From Alkalihalobacillus trypoxylicola (GTDB lineage Bacteria; Bacillota; Bacilli; Bacillales; Bacillaceae_D): 64,000 bases of DNA. The translations under genes were made by a program, and so were the position numbers. The stretch covers positions 405 to 64,404 of the forward strand of contig NZ_LTAO01000009.1 in assembly GCF_001590785.1 (NCBI RefSeq), in the 5' to 3' direction. The notes under the pieces were generated by a model. It was not told the DNA's origin. It saw nothing but the letters and a program-made list of their open reading frames with translations, and ran no database searches. This document shows, one piece after another, positions 44,437 through 54,555 of the stretch. Numbering within the stretch: position 1 is the stretch's first letter; every line of letters begins with the position of its first letter.

Positions 44437-45363
44437 TTATACATTTTTTTCCTGAGTGGTTACCTCTATAGTTAGCTGGCCCGCTTCCACTTTAGCAATG
44501 ATCAGTACCGGATAAGGTAATGAATTTTGAAATTTAAAATCAGGTCCTCCCCATGATACAGTGGCATCTCTTCCTTCTGGAACATAACCAATTTCCCGTG
44601 AATGCGTGTACCTTTCAATGATTTCTAATCCTGCATTTTCGATTGCATTAAATAAGGTAGAGGAGGTTTGACATATACCACCGCCTATCCCCATTACAAA
44701 TTCTTTATTTACAATCTCCATTGCTTCCTGGTAGCCACGCTCAACCGTTCTTTCTCCAACTATTTCATTAAATGAAAATCGATCTCCTGGCCCTAAGATA
44801 ATCGAATCTATTGCATCTGCTGATAATAAAATATTTTGACTTCTACCAAGAACAGACGCATCAAAATAAGTAGTATAAGAACCGATCGAAGCTTCTTTAA
44901 TTCCGATAATGTCTTCTTCTTTTATATTTGGCTCTGTCACATAAATTGGTAATTCCATTTTGGTTTGGTCACTCGTTAAGTTGAGCACCTTTTCAACCAA
45001 TTCTTTTTCAGAAAGAATCACCCTGTTCCTTCCTGGGATGATGTTTCCATCTTCAGATAAGCTAGCATTTATCATCGGAGTGTCAATGTCTAATGCTAAT
45101 TCTTTTGCGAACTGCTTTAAGGCTTCTTCATTTAAGTTCATTTTTTGATTAGGAATATATCCATACTCATTTAAATTCATTACTAAGTTTTCTTGCTCAT
45201 ACGTATTTTCGAGCGTTACATTCCACAAAACATGAGTTTTTTGATTAGTTGGCGTAGATAATGTAAAGCTATGGTTTTCTGCTGAATAAGCTTCTTTTTC
45301 AGCATCTATATTGGCACAGCTCATTAAAAAAAGAAAGGGTAAAAACATAAGACTTTTTTTCAT
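44437..45363 (-). CDS. VanW-family lipoprotein
   Basis: 308 residues from MKKSLMFLP with GGAGGAGA upstream; an earlier ATG at 45393 is unlikely. A lipobox FLMSC (about 12-16) implies a lipoprotein. The N-terminal half (about 25-160) may be a peptidoglycan-binding or substrate domain, and the C-terminal VanW domain (about 175-295) has GPGDRFSFNEIVGERTVERGY, GIGGGICQTSSTLFNA and YVPEGRDATVSWGGPD. VanW proteins occur with cell-wall genes; the biochemical role is not established. No vancomycin-resistance gene is nearby. Confidence 0.88.
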   Translation of the reverse strand: MKKSLMFLPFLFLMSCANIDAEKEAYSAENHSFTLSTPTNQKTHVLWNVTLENTYEQENLVMNLNEYGYIPNQKMNLNEEALKQFAKELALDIDTPMINASLSEDGNIIPGRNRVILSEKELVEKVLNLTSDQTKMELPIYVTEPNIKEEDIIGIKEASIGSYTTYFDASVLGRSQNILLSADAIDSIILGPGDRFSFNEIVGERTVERGYQEAMEIVNKEFVMGIGGGICQTSSTLFNAIENAGLEIIERYTHSREIGYVPEGRDATVSWGGPDFKFQNSLPYPVLIIAKVEAGQLTIEVTTQEKNV

Positions 45364-45463
45364 AATCTCCTCCATAATATTGTGACAAATCATTTATATG
45401 AAGGAGAAAGAAAAGAAATGAACTAATTTTTATAGTTTGTAAAACTTTGTTTAAGTTATAGCT

Positions 45464-46054
45464 TTATTGTTCCTCATGAGAAGTCTTTGTTTTAAAAACG
45501 ATTGCACTTCTCTTATATTCAATATCACTTATTTTTTGACGATGATTGGCTACTCTTGCCGCAGCAAAAAAATAGTCAGATAGACGATTCACATAAGGTA
45601 AAACAAAAGGGTGAAGGTCTGCTTCTTTTTGAAGCTGCACAATTAATCGTTCACATCTTCTTGTAATCGTGCGACATACATGAAGTGCTGATGCTAACTT
45701 ACTTCCTCCAGGCAAAATAAATTTTTCTAAATCCGTCGTTTCATTTGTAAATTGATCAATTTTTTCTTCAAGGAAAATAATCATCGATTCTTTCGTTTTA
45801 TAGGGAAAATCCTTTTTATATTCAGTGACGGCTAAATCTCCCCCACAATCGAATAATTCATGCTGGATGTTAAGTAGTTGAGTCGCTAAATCATTAAATT
45901 CATCGCCCTCAGGAATGACACTTATAGCATAACCTACGAAAGAGTTTAGCTCGTCTAGACTACCAAATGCTTCGATTCGAATATGATCCTTATCACATCT
46001 ACCCCCAATAATATTCGTTCGTCCTTTATCGCCTTTTTTTGTATATAGTTTCAT
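45464..46054 (-). CDS. yvqK: PduO-type cob(I)yrinic acid a,c-diamide adenosyltransferase
   Basis: 196 residues. The start MKLYTKKGDKGRTNI and the core SLDELNSFVGYA (about 32-43) fit ATP:cob(I)alamin adenosyltransferases of the PduO class, as does RRCERLIVQLQKEA with NRLSDYFFAAARVAN near 150-185. It adds the adenosyl group to corrinoids, giving AdoCbl. B. subtilis YvqK is the orthologue. It lies directly after the BtuD-like gene, with a 1-nt gap, so it serves a corrinoid salvage set. Confidence 0.92.
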   Translation of the reverse strand: MKLYTKKGDKGRTNIIGGRCDKDHIRIEAFGSLDELNSFVGYAISVIPEGDEFNDLATQLLNIQHELFDCGGDLAVTEYKKDFPYKTKESMIIFLEEKIDQFTNETTDLEKFILPGGSKLASALHVCRTITRRCERLIVQLQKEADLHPFVLPYVNRLSDYFFAAARVANHRQKISDIEYKRSAIVFKTKTSHEEQ

Positions 46055-46055
46055 T

Positions 46056-47369
46056 TTATAACTCCTTCCTAATCTCTGTTATTTCTTCCATTAATGACTG
46101 AGCTGAGCTTTTTATTTCGACGAGAAGCTCTTCGAAATTAGCTACTCTGTCACCTTTCTGATTAGTTCCGACCACTAACGATTGAAGTTCTATTTCCGAA
46201 TGCTTTTCAAAAATGGGTGATAAGCGCATAAACCCTTTTAAAATATCCGCTTCACAAAAATGACCTTCCATAAAAAACCATACTTTCAAGGAGATGTTTT
46301 CATTGTTCACTAAAAGATGAACAAAAAAACAAAAATGTTGGTTTTGAAGATGTCCAGTCTTTTGTAGTGTTTTTAACCATTTTTGAGAAGTTTCTTCGGT
46401 ATGGTGAACTCTCTTATGATGATCTTGCTGATTTTGCTCTTTCTCTGTTTTTAAGGACAAAGTATTAGACCAAAAAAAGCCAACTTCGGAAGATACAAAT
46501 TTCCAATCATTTTGACTTATCACCCTAAGTTCCTTTTCTTTTTGCTCAAAAATGATACTCTTAACAGAGTGAAGCTCCGTTTCCTCTCTATCTAAACTAG
46601 GGACAAAGGTGATTAACGGCTTAGATACTTGTGGGTGACTGAACGTTCGAAGAGCTGTTTGGTACACTTCATTTAGACTTTTCTCATTAAACGTTTGATT
46701 TGGATGATTTAATTCAACCTTTTCACCTTTATCTAAAAGGAGAATTCGGTCAAAATATAAACTAGCTAAATTCAAATCATGCAGGACAGCAATGACAGTG
46801 ATTTTATGCTCTCTTGTCCACGCTCTCAACGTATCTAACAATTGAATTTGATGTCTCATATCTAAATGATTAGTTGGTTCATCTAAAATGAGTAATTCTG
46901 GCTCTTGTACTAGAGCACGAGCTAATAACACTCTTTGCCTTTCTCCCCCACTCAATGTTTGCAAACTTTGGTTTTTATATGAATGTATTTGTGTATCTTT
47001 CATTACCTTCTCAATCATTTCATGGTCATGAACACTTAGCTGCTGAAAAATTCCTTTCTGATATGGATATCTTCCTAAAGCAACAATATCTTTAATTTTA
47101 TAATCAAATGCGGTTTCGGATAATTGTGGAAGAACAGCAATTAGCTTAGCTAATTCCTTTGTTGAATAGGATGAAATTTTCTGATTTTTTAAATAGATTT
47201 CACCTTGGTCACACGGTTTGCCACCATGTATAGCAGAAAGCAGAGTGGACTTACCACTGCCATTTGGACCTACAATACCAAACATTTCATAACGATTTAC
47301 TTGAAAATCAATATGACGGATTACTTGGTGTTCTCCAAATTTAAGTGTCACATTGTTTACATTTAGCAC
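46056..47369 (-). CDS. btuD: ABC transporter ATPase for corrinoid/iron uptake (BtuD/FecE-like) with C-terminal extension
   Basis: 437 residues from a GTG with AAAGGGGG upstream. The ABC domain (about 1-250) has GPNGSGKST (Walker A near 35-43), LSGGERQRVLLARAL (signature near 139) and LLILDEP (Walker B near 160). A C-terminal extension of about 175 residues (about 260-437), rich in charged and aromatic residues, follows; B. subtilis YvrA also carries one. I cannot assign its function; a CbiZ-like amidohydrolase motif is not seen. The gene lies between a permease gene and the adenosyltransferase, so corrinoid is the likely cargo; iron-siderophore transport is the alternative. Confidence 0.85.
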   Translation of the reverse strand: MLNVNNVTLKFGEHQVIRHIDFQVNRYEMFGIVGPNGSGKSTLLSAIHGGKPCDQGEIYLKNQKISSYSTKELAKLIAVLPQLSETAFDYKIKDIVALGRYPYQKGIFQQLSVHDHEMIEKVMKDTQIHSYKNQSLQTLSGGERQRVLLARALVQEPELLILDEPTNHLDMRHQIQLLDTLRAWTREHKITVIAVLHDLNLASLYFDRILLLDKGEKVELNHPNQTFNEKSLNEVYQTALRTFSHPQVSKPLITFVPSLDREETELHSVKSIIFEQKEKELRVISQNDWKFVSSEVGFFWSNTLSLKTEKEQNQQDHHKRVHHTEETSQKWLKTLQKTGHLQNQHFCFFVHLLVNNENISLKVWFFMEGHFCEADILKGFMRLSPIFEKHSEIELQSLVVGTNQKGDRVANFEELLVEIKSSAQSLMEEITEIRKEL

Positions 47370-47382
47370 CTACAGTCCCCCT

Positions 47383-48441
47383 TTACACCATCTTTCGTTT
47401 TTGCCTAATTAATATTAAGGCAAAAATGGGTGCACCAACCATTGCTGTAATAACACCAATCGGTAGCTCAGCTGGCGCAATAATCGTTCGTGCAATTAAG
47501 TCAGTTAAGCTTAAAAAGCCTGCACCGACAAACATCGAAAGAGGTAATAAATGCCGATGATCAGGCCCCCATAGCAGTCTAGTTATATGAGGAATAACTA
47601 AACCTACAAAACCAATTGTTCCCGAAACAGCTACCGCTCCCCCAGTGATTAAGGTTGCTCCTATTAAGATGACATATTTCCGAACTTTAATATTAACACC
47701 TAGCTGTCGAGCCGTTTCTTCACCGAATGCTAACGCATTTAACTCGTAACGATTAAAATAAAGCATAAAGAATCCAATGATTAAAAAAGGAAGCGACATA
47801 ATTACATGACTCCACCCTCTCATTGAAACACTTCCCATTAGCCAACCAATAATTTGTCTTAACTCTTCACCTGTTAAAGCAATCATTAATGAAATAAATG
47901 CTCCTAAAAAAGAGCTGAAAATAATTCCTGTTAAAATAATCGTTTGGCTCGATAGAGAACGATGAACAAACTGAGAAAAAGCAATGACTAGTAGTAGGGT
48001 GATAAAAGCACCTAATATACTAATAACAGGAAGAGTGTATAATCCTAAACCAGGAATAGTAATTCCAAAGAAAATAACCGCAACAGCTCCGACTGCACCT
48101 CCAGAAGAGACACCAAGAGTATAAGGATCCGCTAATGGATTTTTTAGAAATCCTTGAAAGCAGGAGCCTGCAAGTGCTAGACTCGCTCCAACGATCATCG
48201 CTAAAAGAACCCTTGGCAAACGAATTTGCATAATAATATTTATTGTTGTTGCATCAACCTGATGTTGAATAGGTAAGCCAAGACCCTCAGATAATATAAT
48301 CATAATAACCGTATAAAAAGGTATCTCTATGCTTCCCTTGCTAACGCTTATAACCATTGAAATGATGGCAAATACAATAACTGTGATATATGCCCAAATA
48401 TGATGCTTCCTAATTTTTCTAAACAAATTAAACAAATACAA
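47383..48441 (-). CDS. btuC: ABC transporter permease for corrinoid/iron uptake (BtuC/FecCD family)
   Basis: 352 residues if it starts at a TTG (LYLFNLFRK), which has AAGGAG 9 nt upstream; an ATG at 48459 has no site but cannot be ruled out. About ten membrane helices with FecCD features: RLPRVLLAMIVGASLALAGSCFQGFLKNPLADPYTLGVSSGGAVGA, and the C-terminal GTIGFVGLVIPHI. It pairs with the ATPase (13-nt gap) and adenosyltransferase. In B. subtilis a binding-protein gene (yvrC, BtuF) precedes the set; here resE precedes it, and no BtuF is seen. Confidence 0.88.
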   Translation of the reverse strand: MYLFNLFRKIRKHHIWAYITVIVFAIISMVISVSKGSIEIPFYTVIMIILSEGLGLPIQHQVDATTINIIMQIRLPRVLLAMIVGASLALAGSCFQGFLKNPLADPYTLGVSSGGAVGAVAVIFFGITIPGLGLYTLPVISILGAFITLLLVIAFSQFVHRSLSSQTIILTGIIFSSFLGAFISLMIALTGEELRQIIGWLMGSVSMRGWSHVIMSLPFLIIGFFMLYFNRYELNALAFGEETARQLGVNIKVRKYVILIGATLITGGAVAVSGTIGFVGLVIPHITRLLWGPDHRHLLPLSMFVGAGFLSLTDLIARTIIAPAELPIGVITAMVGAPIFALILIRQKRKMV

Positions 48442-48511
48442 ATGATTGGACTCCTTCATGTTAAAGTCGGTATGATTGCATGTTACCAAAAAAGAGTCTG
48501 AAATGAATAGA

Positions 48512-48548
48512 TTAAAAAAATAAACAAGTCCGATCCAATCATCGGACT
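48512..48548 (-). terminator. Terminator-like hairpin between resE and btuC
   Basis: On the minus strand AGTCCGAT (48541-48548) and ATCGGACT (48527-48534) form a perfect 8-bp stem followed by TTGTTTATTTTTTT. It may end the resE message, or act as an attenuator for btuC if transcription starts at the TATAAT (48688-48693) upstream. A B12-box (GCCACTG type) is not seen nearby. Confidence 0.65.
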
Positions 48549-48703
48549 CGTTTTTTAAAGTCTTCCTTTTAAAATGACGAAAGGTCAACCAGCTCACTAG
48601 CAACATCCACTATTGGGAGCCAAGGGGCAGGCTTTATTTCATAGACTCTTTAGATTGGTGTTCTTTTGGTTAATATTGAATATCGCGATTATATCATAAA
48701 ATA

Positions 48704-50476
48704 TTATGCATCCACCTTTTGAACAGGTAGTCTAAATGTGAAAGTTGTCCCTTCATTAAGTTTGCTATGAACAGAAATCTTCCCCTTATGAGAGTCGATA
48801 ATATTTTTGGCTATCGCTAAACCTAATCCTGTTCCACCCTTCGCTCTCGTTCTCGCTTTATCAGCTTTAAAGAATCTTTCAAAAACAAAAGGTAAATCTT
48901 GCTCTGAGATTCCACTTCCGTTATCAATCACATCAAAGATAACCTCATTTTTATCAGCTCTCACTTTAATATTAACAAAACCAGCTTCCTCGGTATGTCG
49001 TATCGCATTATGAATTAAGTTGGTTAAAACTTGCTCTATCCGATCATGATCAAATTTTAATGGAGGGAGCGGTTCAATGAGCTCTAAATCTAATCTAACC
49101 TTTTGCTCATTCGCTATTCCTTTGAATTTACGAACTACTTTTTTCATAAAATCCTGTAGATGAATTTCGTCCATATGTAAATCCACATAGCCTGCTTCCA
49201 TTCTAGCAATATCTAATAATTCATTAACCAATCGACCCATTCTTAATGATTCATCATAGATAATACGAGCTAATTCTTTCTTTTCTTCATGACTTTCCGC
49301 AATATCATCAATAATGGCTTCACTATACCCTTGTAACATCGATATCGGGGTACGCAATTCATGAGAGACGTTGGCAATAAAATCTTTTCTAAGCTTATCG
49401 TGCTGTCGTTCCTCCGTCATATCTCTAATAACAGCTACAGCTCCACGAATCTGCTCACGATCATATAAAGGGGTCATAAGAATCGCGAAGGTTCTGCCTT
49501 GAATATTTTTTTCAAGTGATTGTTCTCTTTCACCTGCGACGACCTTCTGGAAGACACTTTGTAACTCCTTCGGCCCATTATTTGGTTTTATAGCACCCTC
49601 CTCATAAACCCAAGACTCTAAAATCAAATCCGCTGGAGGATTGGTAATCATAATATGCCCTTGACGATTAAAGGTAATTACTGCATCAGCCATACTTGCC
49701 AGTATTCGAGAAAGCTGCTCCTTTTCTTGATTAACCTCTGTAATAGAAATATTTAAATCTCTTGCCATTCGGTTAAATGCCATTCCAAGTAAGCCAATTT
49801 CATCATGACTGACAATCGGAATTTTAGTCTGAAATTTCCCTCTAGCAACCTCTAGAGCCGCTTCTCTCATTTTTCGTAAAGGAGCGGTAATTCTTGTAGA
49901 TAAGAAAAAAGCAAAAACGGTTGTTAAAACAATCGCAATACCTGCTGAAAGATAAATAATGCTTTTTGTTTCCTTCGAGGTTTCTTCTACCACTTGTAAT
50001 GATTGATACAAAAAGAAGGCTGTATCTCCTTCGTTAGAATTAAGTGGTATCCCAACAACCATTAACTCGTTAAGTGAATGATTTCCCTCTGATTGAAAGT
50101 GTCCTTCTTTTATTACGATTGATTCTCCATTAAATACATTGGCAAGAACATCATCTTCATAGAAGGATGCCAATTCAATCACTTCGCTTGGATAGACTGC
50201 TTTATCGAAGACAACTTGTCCTTCTCTTATCATAATCATATTCATATCAAGTAACTGTGAATATTCATTGATTCTTAGAATGGCCTCGTTTTCATTTTCA
50301 TAGCCCTCGTATATATGTTCAATCATAGTAATATGATGAACAAGCTGCGACTCTGCTTCTTGAATATGGAACTTTTCGAAAGAGCGTAATAGCATCACCA
50401 TAAGTACGGTCAAGACGACAGCAACCAATAAGATGATAGTAAACCAAAGTTTTCCTACAACACTTCTCCAAAGCAT
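48704..50476 (-). CDS. resE: Sensor histidine kinase ResE
   Basis: 590 residues. Two membrane segments (about 8-28 and 173-193) enclose an extracytoplasmic sensor of about 145 residues. Then HAMP (about 195-248), PAS (about 255-360), HisKA with NVSHELRTPISMLQGYSEAI (phospho-His near 371), and HATPase with NLIHNAIRHTEEAG, DNGSGI and GGTGLGLAI (about 475-590). ResE senses low oxygen or NO and controls ResD. The ATG overlaps the resD stop by one base, giving a resDE unit. Confidence 0.95.
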   Translation of the reverse strand: MLWRSVVGKLWFTIILLVAVVLTVLMVMLLRSFEKFHIQEAESQLVHHITMIEHIYEGYENENEAILRINEYSQLLDMNMIMIREGQVVFDKAVYPSEVIELASFYEDDVLANVFNGESIVIKEGHFQSEGNHSLNELMVVGIPLNSNEGDTAFFLYQSLQVVEETSKETKSIIYLSAGIAIVLTTVFAFFLSTRITAPLRKMREAALEVARGKFQTKIPIVSHDEIGLLGMAFNRMARDLNISITEVNQEKEQLSRILASMADAVITFNRQGHIMITNPPADLILESWVYEEGAIKPNNGPKELQSVFQKVVAGEREQSLEKNIQGRTFAILMTPLYDREQIRGAVAVIRDMTEERQHDKLRKDFIANVSHELRTPISMLQGYSEAIIDDIAESHEEKKELARIIYDESLRMGRLVNELLDIARMEAGYVDLHMDEIHLQDFMKKVVRKFKGIANEQKVRLDLELIEPLPPLKFDHDRIEQVLTNLIHNAIRHTEEAGFVNIKVRADKNEVIFDVIDNGSGISEQDLPFVFERFFKADKARTRAKGGTGLGLAIAKNIIDSHKGKISVHSKLNEGTTFTFRLPVQKVDA

Positions 50477-51192
50477 TATTCTTTTTGACCTTCAAATTTG
50501 TACCCTACTCCCCAAACCGTCGAAATCATTGATGCCGCCTCATTTGAGATACGATTCAACTTCTCTCTTAACCGTTTGATATGAGTATCAACGGTTCTTA
50601 AATCTCCAAAGAAATCGTAATTCCAAACATCCTTTAGCAACTGCTCTCTTGAGAAAACTTTATCAGGAGCCTGGGCTAAATAATATAATAATTCATACTC
50701 TTTTGGAGTTAAATTAATCTCTTGACCAGAAACGGTTACCCGATGTGCATCATTATCGATAATTAAGCTTTGAAATACGAGCATATCTTTCGTTTGTGTT
50801 TCCGTTTGTAAGAATTTTGTTGTCGATGACCTTCTTAATAAAGCCTTTACTCGTAATACAACTTCTCTTGGACTAAATGGTTTTACAATGTAATCATCTG
50901 TTCCAGCTTCAAAGCCTTGAACACGATTCGCTTCTTCCCCTTTAGCTGTAAGCATCATTACAGGCGTTGCTTTTGTTTTTCTCAACTCAACGCATACTTC
51001 TAATCCATCCATACCAGGCATCATTAAATCTAGTAATATTAAATCATAATCATTTTCTAGAGCCTTTTCTAAAGCAGATTCTCCATTCTCTGCTTCTTCG
51101 ACTTCATAATTTTCTCGTTCTAAATACATTTTTAATAATCTTCTAATACGATCCTCATCATCAACGACTAAAATACGCGCTTCTTTTTCCAT
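50476..51192 (-). CDS. resD: Response regulator ResD (OmpR/PhoB type)
   Basis: 238 residues from MEKEARILVV with GGAGGCG upstream; an ATG at 51228 is unlikely. Receiver domain (about 1-125): DDED start, phosphoacceptor Asp in LLDLMMPGMDG (Asp57 or so), MMLTA and VKPFSPREV. Winged-helix domain (about 140-235) with NLTPKEYELLYYL and DTHIKRLREKL. Activates respiration and anaerobic genes in B. subtilis. In this window it is cut off from resABC by a terminator and repeat B, so resDE seems to be transcribed separately. Confidence 0.96.
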   Translation of the reverse strand: MEKEARILVVDDEDRIRRLLKMYLERENYEVEEAENGESALEKALENDYDLILLDLMMPGMDGLEVCVELRKTKATPVMMLTAKGEEANRVQGFEAGTDDYIVKPFSPREVVLRVKALLRRSSTTKFLQTETQTKDMLVFQSLIIDNDAHRVTVSGQEINLTPKEYELLYYLAQAPDKVFSREQLLKDVWNYDFFGDLRTVDTHIKRLREKLNRISNEAASMISTVWGVGYKFEGQKE

Positions 51193-51330
51193 TAAGTTTC
51201 GCCTCCAATATGTATACCAGCTTAGCAATACGTTATAATGTTATCAAAATAAAGCCTTTACTTTTCTCTTCTATTTTAACATGGATTCGACATTCTTATG
51301 AACTGATATAAAATAAAGCAGATGAGACAA

Positions 51331-51460
51331 TACCTCACGAATGAATGATTCCACAAATGTTAGGTCCCGCCTGTTCGTTCTCCCAAGACACTTCGCATCC
51401 GGTGGAGAGCTGCCGAACTAACTTTTTTTATAAAGTGGATTTCGGCATAGCCACTTCCTC
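51331..51460. repeat. Dispersed repeat B, copy 2
   Basis: Matches 20807-20942 in the same orientation: ATGAATGATTCC, ATGTTAGGT, GACACTTCGCATCCGGTGG and GCCGAACTAACTTTTTTT. The terminal hairpin here is AAGTGG...CCACTT, a different sequence from copy 1 with the pairing kept. Lies in the 512-bp gap between resC and resD. The rest of the gap to 51520 and 51560-51700 shows no gene. Confidence 0.8.
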
Positions 51461-51523
51461 CCATTGGAGTCTCCGTGTCTTGTGTCCGCTATCCTACGAT
51501 TTTCATAGGGAATCTACCCGTTC

Positions 51524-51559
51524 AAAAAACCCTCCTTTTTTGCAAAAAGAAGGAGGGTT
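51524..51559 (-). terminator. Intrinsic terminator downstream of resC
   Basis: AACCCTCCTT (51528-51537) and AAGGAGGGTT (51550-51559) form a perfect 10-bp stem; on the minus strand TTTTTTG follows. It separates resABC from resDE. Confidence 0.85.
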
Positions 51560-51704
51560 CATGGTTCGTTCTTGATGTTTGCATCCATTAAACATCATTT
51601 CAATTTTCTCTCATGTAATGATTTTAAAACAGGTTTTGTCCCTGCCTCTCCAGATCGTTTTCCTCATTTTTGTTAGTCAACAAGCTTGCTCTTTGCTTTT
51701 CTAA

Positions 51705-52898
51705 TTATCCTGCTGCATAAGAGTGAAGTCCGGCAATGACTAAGTTAACAAATACTAAATTAAACATGATGATAGCAAAGCCAATAACACCTAACCAAGC
51801 TGACTTTTCGCCATGCCATCCTTTTGAAAGTCGTAAATGAAGATAAGCTGCATAAAACAAGAAGGTTATAAGCGCCCATACTTCCTTAGGATCCCATCCC
51901 CAAAAGCGAGACCATGCAATTTGTGCCCAAATCATCGCAAAGATTAAGCCACCTAATGTGAATACTGGAAATCCAATCGCAATCGCTCGATAGCTTACTT
52001 CATCAATGGTATCAGGACTCATCCCTTTTACGAGTGGCGTAAACAATTGCGATACCCGTTTTCTTGTAATCAGTCGAATAGCGACATATAAAATTATTCC
52101 TACTAAAAATGACCAAATAACCGTATTCAAATCGTCAGCACGAATGAACGAAGGTACATTAAATAATGGTTCCATTTTATTTTCAGTAATCAGCTGACCC
52201 TCATTTGGCCCAATTAAAGCTGGTAAATCATAGATAATAGGTGCTTCCGTACCGTTCTCATTCGTATAAGTAAATTCAGCTTCATAATTCATCCAGCTGA
52301 AAACATTGGTAATAATAATAAAACCAACTAATGTCACTAGACCATACATAATGAATTCTAGAGAGATTGTTTTTTTATTTCTTTTTGTTAAATCAACCGT
52401 TCTAATTAAGTAAATTAATCCCGAAGCAAATCCTATTGCTAAAATACCTTGCCCCAATGCGACGGTAATAACATGTATCGTTAACCAGTTACTTTGTAAG
52501 GCAGGAATTAAAGGCTGCACCTCACTTGGAAACACCGATGCATAGGCAATAATTAGCATAACAACAGGCATCGTAAATACTCCTAATACATCTGAACGAT
52601 AAATGGCATATAACAACACAAAAGCAATACCAATCGCAATCCCTAAAAAGGTCATATATTCAAACATGTTTGAAACGGGTGCGTGTCCAGTAACACTCCA
52701 CCGCGTAAAGAAGTAGCCTAATGAAAAGATACTTCCAAAAATTGAAGCAACAAAACCTATTAAACCTGCTCTATTTTTTTTAACTTCTCCTTGCTTGTTG
52801 CGAAAGTTTTTCGCGTGAATCGATAAAGCGAAAAATATAGTCGCAGCTAAGTAGAGGAAAAAGGCAACAAATAAAAGGTTTGAACTCAAGGCTGCCAT
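51705..52898 (-). CDS. resC: Cytochrome c biogenesis protein ResC (CcsA/CcsB-type heme exporter)
   Basis: 397 residues with about eight membrane helices. The heme-handling WWD motif appears as [16 protein letters not shown] (about 325-340). Conserved histidines near [20 protein letters not shown] and LHSYAAG fit a heme-binding membrane protein. It works with ResB in system II cytochrome c maturation. AGGAGGGT lies before the ATG. Two-nt gap after resB. Confidence 0.94.
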   Translation of the reverse strand: MAALSSNLLFVAFFLYLAATIFFALSIHAKNFRNKQGEVKKNRAGLIGFVASIFGSIFSLGYFFTRWSVTGHAPVSNMFEYMTFLGIAIGIAFVLLYAIYRSDVLGVFTMPVVMLIIAYASVFPSEVQPLIPALQSNWLTIHVITVALGQGILAIGFASGLIYLIRTVDLTKRNKKTISLEFIMYGLVTLVGFIIITNVFSWMNYEAEFTYTNENGTEAPIIYDLPALIGPNEGQLITENKMEPLFNVPSFIRADDLNTVIWSFLVGIILYVAIRLITRKRVSQLFTPLVKGMSPDTIDEVSYRAIAIGFPVFTLGGLIFAMIWAQIAWSRFWGWDPKEVWALITFLFYAAYLHLRLSKGWHGEKSAWLGVIGFAIIMFNLVFVNLVIAGLHSYAAG

Positions 52899-52900
52899 TT

Positions 52901-54541
52901 TTAACCCTCCTGATTCTGATTTTTTAACTCATTATTTTTTTCATTCATTTCTACCTGATCAATTGGAGAACTCAAATCCGTCTGATCAATCACTTCATCA
53001 ATATCCTTACGTAATGCTAGCCAGTTTTTATTTGTATGACCAGCTATCCAAATCTCACCTTTAATTTTTTGGAACCAAATTCTTCTATGAGCCCAATATG
53101 AGCCTTGGACAAGGCCTATCATAAAAATGGCTCCTCCTGCAATGAGAATTGGAATCGTAATATCCTTTCGAACACCTATTCCTGTTACATTGTTTGTTGT
53201 AACATCTACAAATGTCACCTTGTAATCATTCTCACCAAATGGTTCAATATTTTGAGCAATTCCCACTAAGCTTGTTTCCCCATCTGGAGTTTCTGGAGTT
53301 GTAATATTAAACACAAAAACAGGGTTATTAGGTAGCCTTGTTCTTGAAGCAGGCTCATTATTATCATCCATATAAAAATCAGGGAAATATTCCTCTACCT
53401 TCACCATATAACCCTCATCTAACTCATAAAAATCTTGCGGGTTATTCAAATCAACATCCATTCGACCGAACTGTTCGCTACTTTCTTTATTTTCGACTGT
53501 AAAGCTCATAGTTGCTAATTCATTTAATTTATAGTCAAGCTGATAGAATTTATAGCCTTGATATTCTAATGGATCGTTTACTCGAATATCATGCCTTTCT
53601 ACCTCTTGCAAATCATCAACCACTCCAACAGGAGAGTCAGGGTTTGCTTGATAAAGAACGGCATTTGTTTGATAATTTTTGACCCTAGGTGCCTGCATAG
53701 GTGCTTCATCAGCTTCTTCCTCTTGGTCATAAATTTCTAATAGAAATTGTTCATTTTCTAGGAAAAGTTCCTGATTAGATCCTGGTACAACCTGTACCTC
53801 ACCCTCTCGAACCCACACATGTTCATCTAAATAAAAGCCTGGAAAATATCGAAGCATACAGCCAATTAAAAAGATGATTAAACCTAGATGATTAACATAC
53901 GGTCCCCATCTAGAAAAACGTCCTTTTTCAGCGACTAAATGACCCTCTTCCTCACGAATTTGATATCGCTTAGCTTTTAACTTTTCTTTTACATGCTTTA
54001 ATACTTCTTCTTCGTCTTCAACCGTAGAAGAACTAAAAACACGTTGTCTTTTCATGAAATTTTCATGTCTTTTTGTTCTTTGATTCTTTAAAGCTCTATG
54101 TAAGGGTACAACTCGATCTAAACTTGCAATAATTAAAGAAATCCCTAATGATGCGAGCAAAAGCATGTACCACCAAGAGCCATATAAATCGTGGAAACCA
54201 AGCTGATAATAGATTTCTCCTAAAGCTCCATATTCCTCTTTATAAAATGTAGCCGGATTGGCTCCACCAATATAAAATTCCTGTGGAAAAATCGTACCAA
54301 AGATGGAGGCAACCAAAATTAAAACAATAATCCAAATCCCGACTTTAACAGAAGAGAAAAACATCCAAATTTTATCAATAATCGTTGATTTGTACGTTTG
54401 AGAGCGTCTTGCCACCCCTTCATAACGCATATTGAGTAAATTTTTTGATTGATTTTGGTCCTCTAAAGGTTTCCCACATGACTCACAAATAATTGTGCCT
54501 TGTGGATTCGAATGTCCACATTCACACTTCACTTCCTTCAT
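52901..54541 (-). CDS. resB: Cytochrome c biogenesis protein ResB
   Basis: 546 residues from MKEVKCECG with GAGGTGG upstream; a GTG at 54550 is possible. The N-terminus has CECGH and CESCG cysteine pairs (about 5-22), a possible zinc ribbon, then membrane helices (about 68-90, 122-145, 208-228), a large extracytoplasmic domain (about 230-460) and a last helix (about 463-482). ResB is the partner of ResC in heme delivery to apocytochrome c. The acidic tail ([15 protein letters not shown]) is cytoplasmic. Confidence 0.94.
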   Translation of the reverse strand: MKEVKCECGHSNPQGTIICESCGKPLEDQNQSKNLLNMRYEGVARRSQTYKSTIIDKIWMFFSSVKVGIWIIVLILVASIFGTIFPQEFYIGGANPATFYKEEYGALGEIYYQLGFHDLYGSWWYMLLLASLGISLIIASLDRVVPLHRALKNQRTKRHENFMKRQRVFSSSTVEDEEEVLKHVKEKLKAKRYQIREEEGHLVAEKGRFSRWGPYVNHLGLIIFLIGCMLRYFPGFYLDEHVWVREGEVQVVPGSNQELFLENEQFLLEIYDQEEEADEAPMQAPRVKNYQTNAVLYQANPDSPVGVVDDLQEVERHDIRVNDPLEYQGYKFYQLDYKLNELATMSFTVENKESSEQFGRMDVDLNNPQDFYELDEGYMVKVEEYFPDFYMDDNNEPASRTRLPNNPVFVFNITTPETPDGETSLVGIAQNIEPFGENDYKVTFVDVTTNNVTGIGVRKDITIPILIAGGAIFMIGLVQGSYWAHRRIWFQKIKGEIWIAGHTNKNWLALRKDIDEVIDQTDLSSPIDQVEMNEKNNELKNQNQEG

Positions 54542-54555
54542 TGGTTCCACCTCAA

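Noticed and set aside
46056-46590. CbiZ-type amidohydrolase domain in the BtuD tail
   Set aside because: The tail lacks the conserved glycine-rich and TEAK-like motifs I would expect of CbiZ, so no enzymatic call is made.
48442-48703. Cobalamin riboswitch upstream of btuC
   Set aside because: I looked for the B12-box and the conserved GGTG/GCCACTG core on both strands and found neither; only a terminator-like stem is supported.
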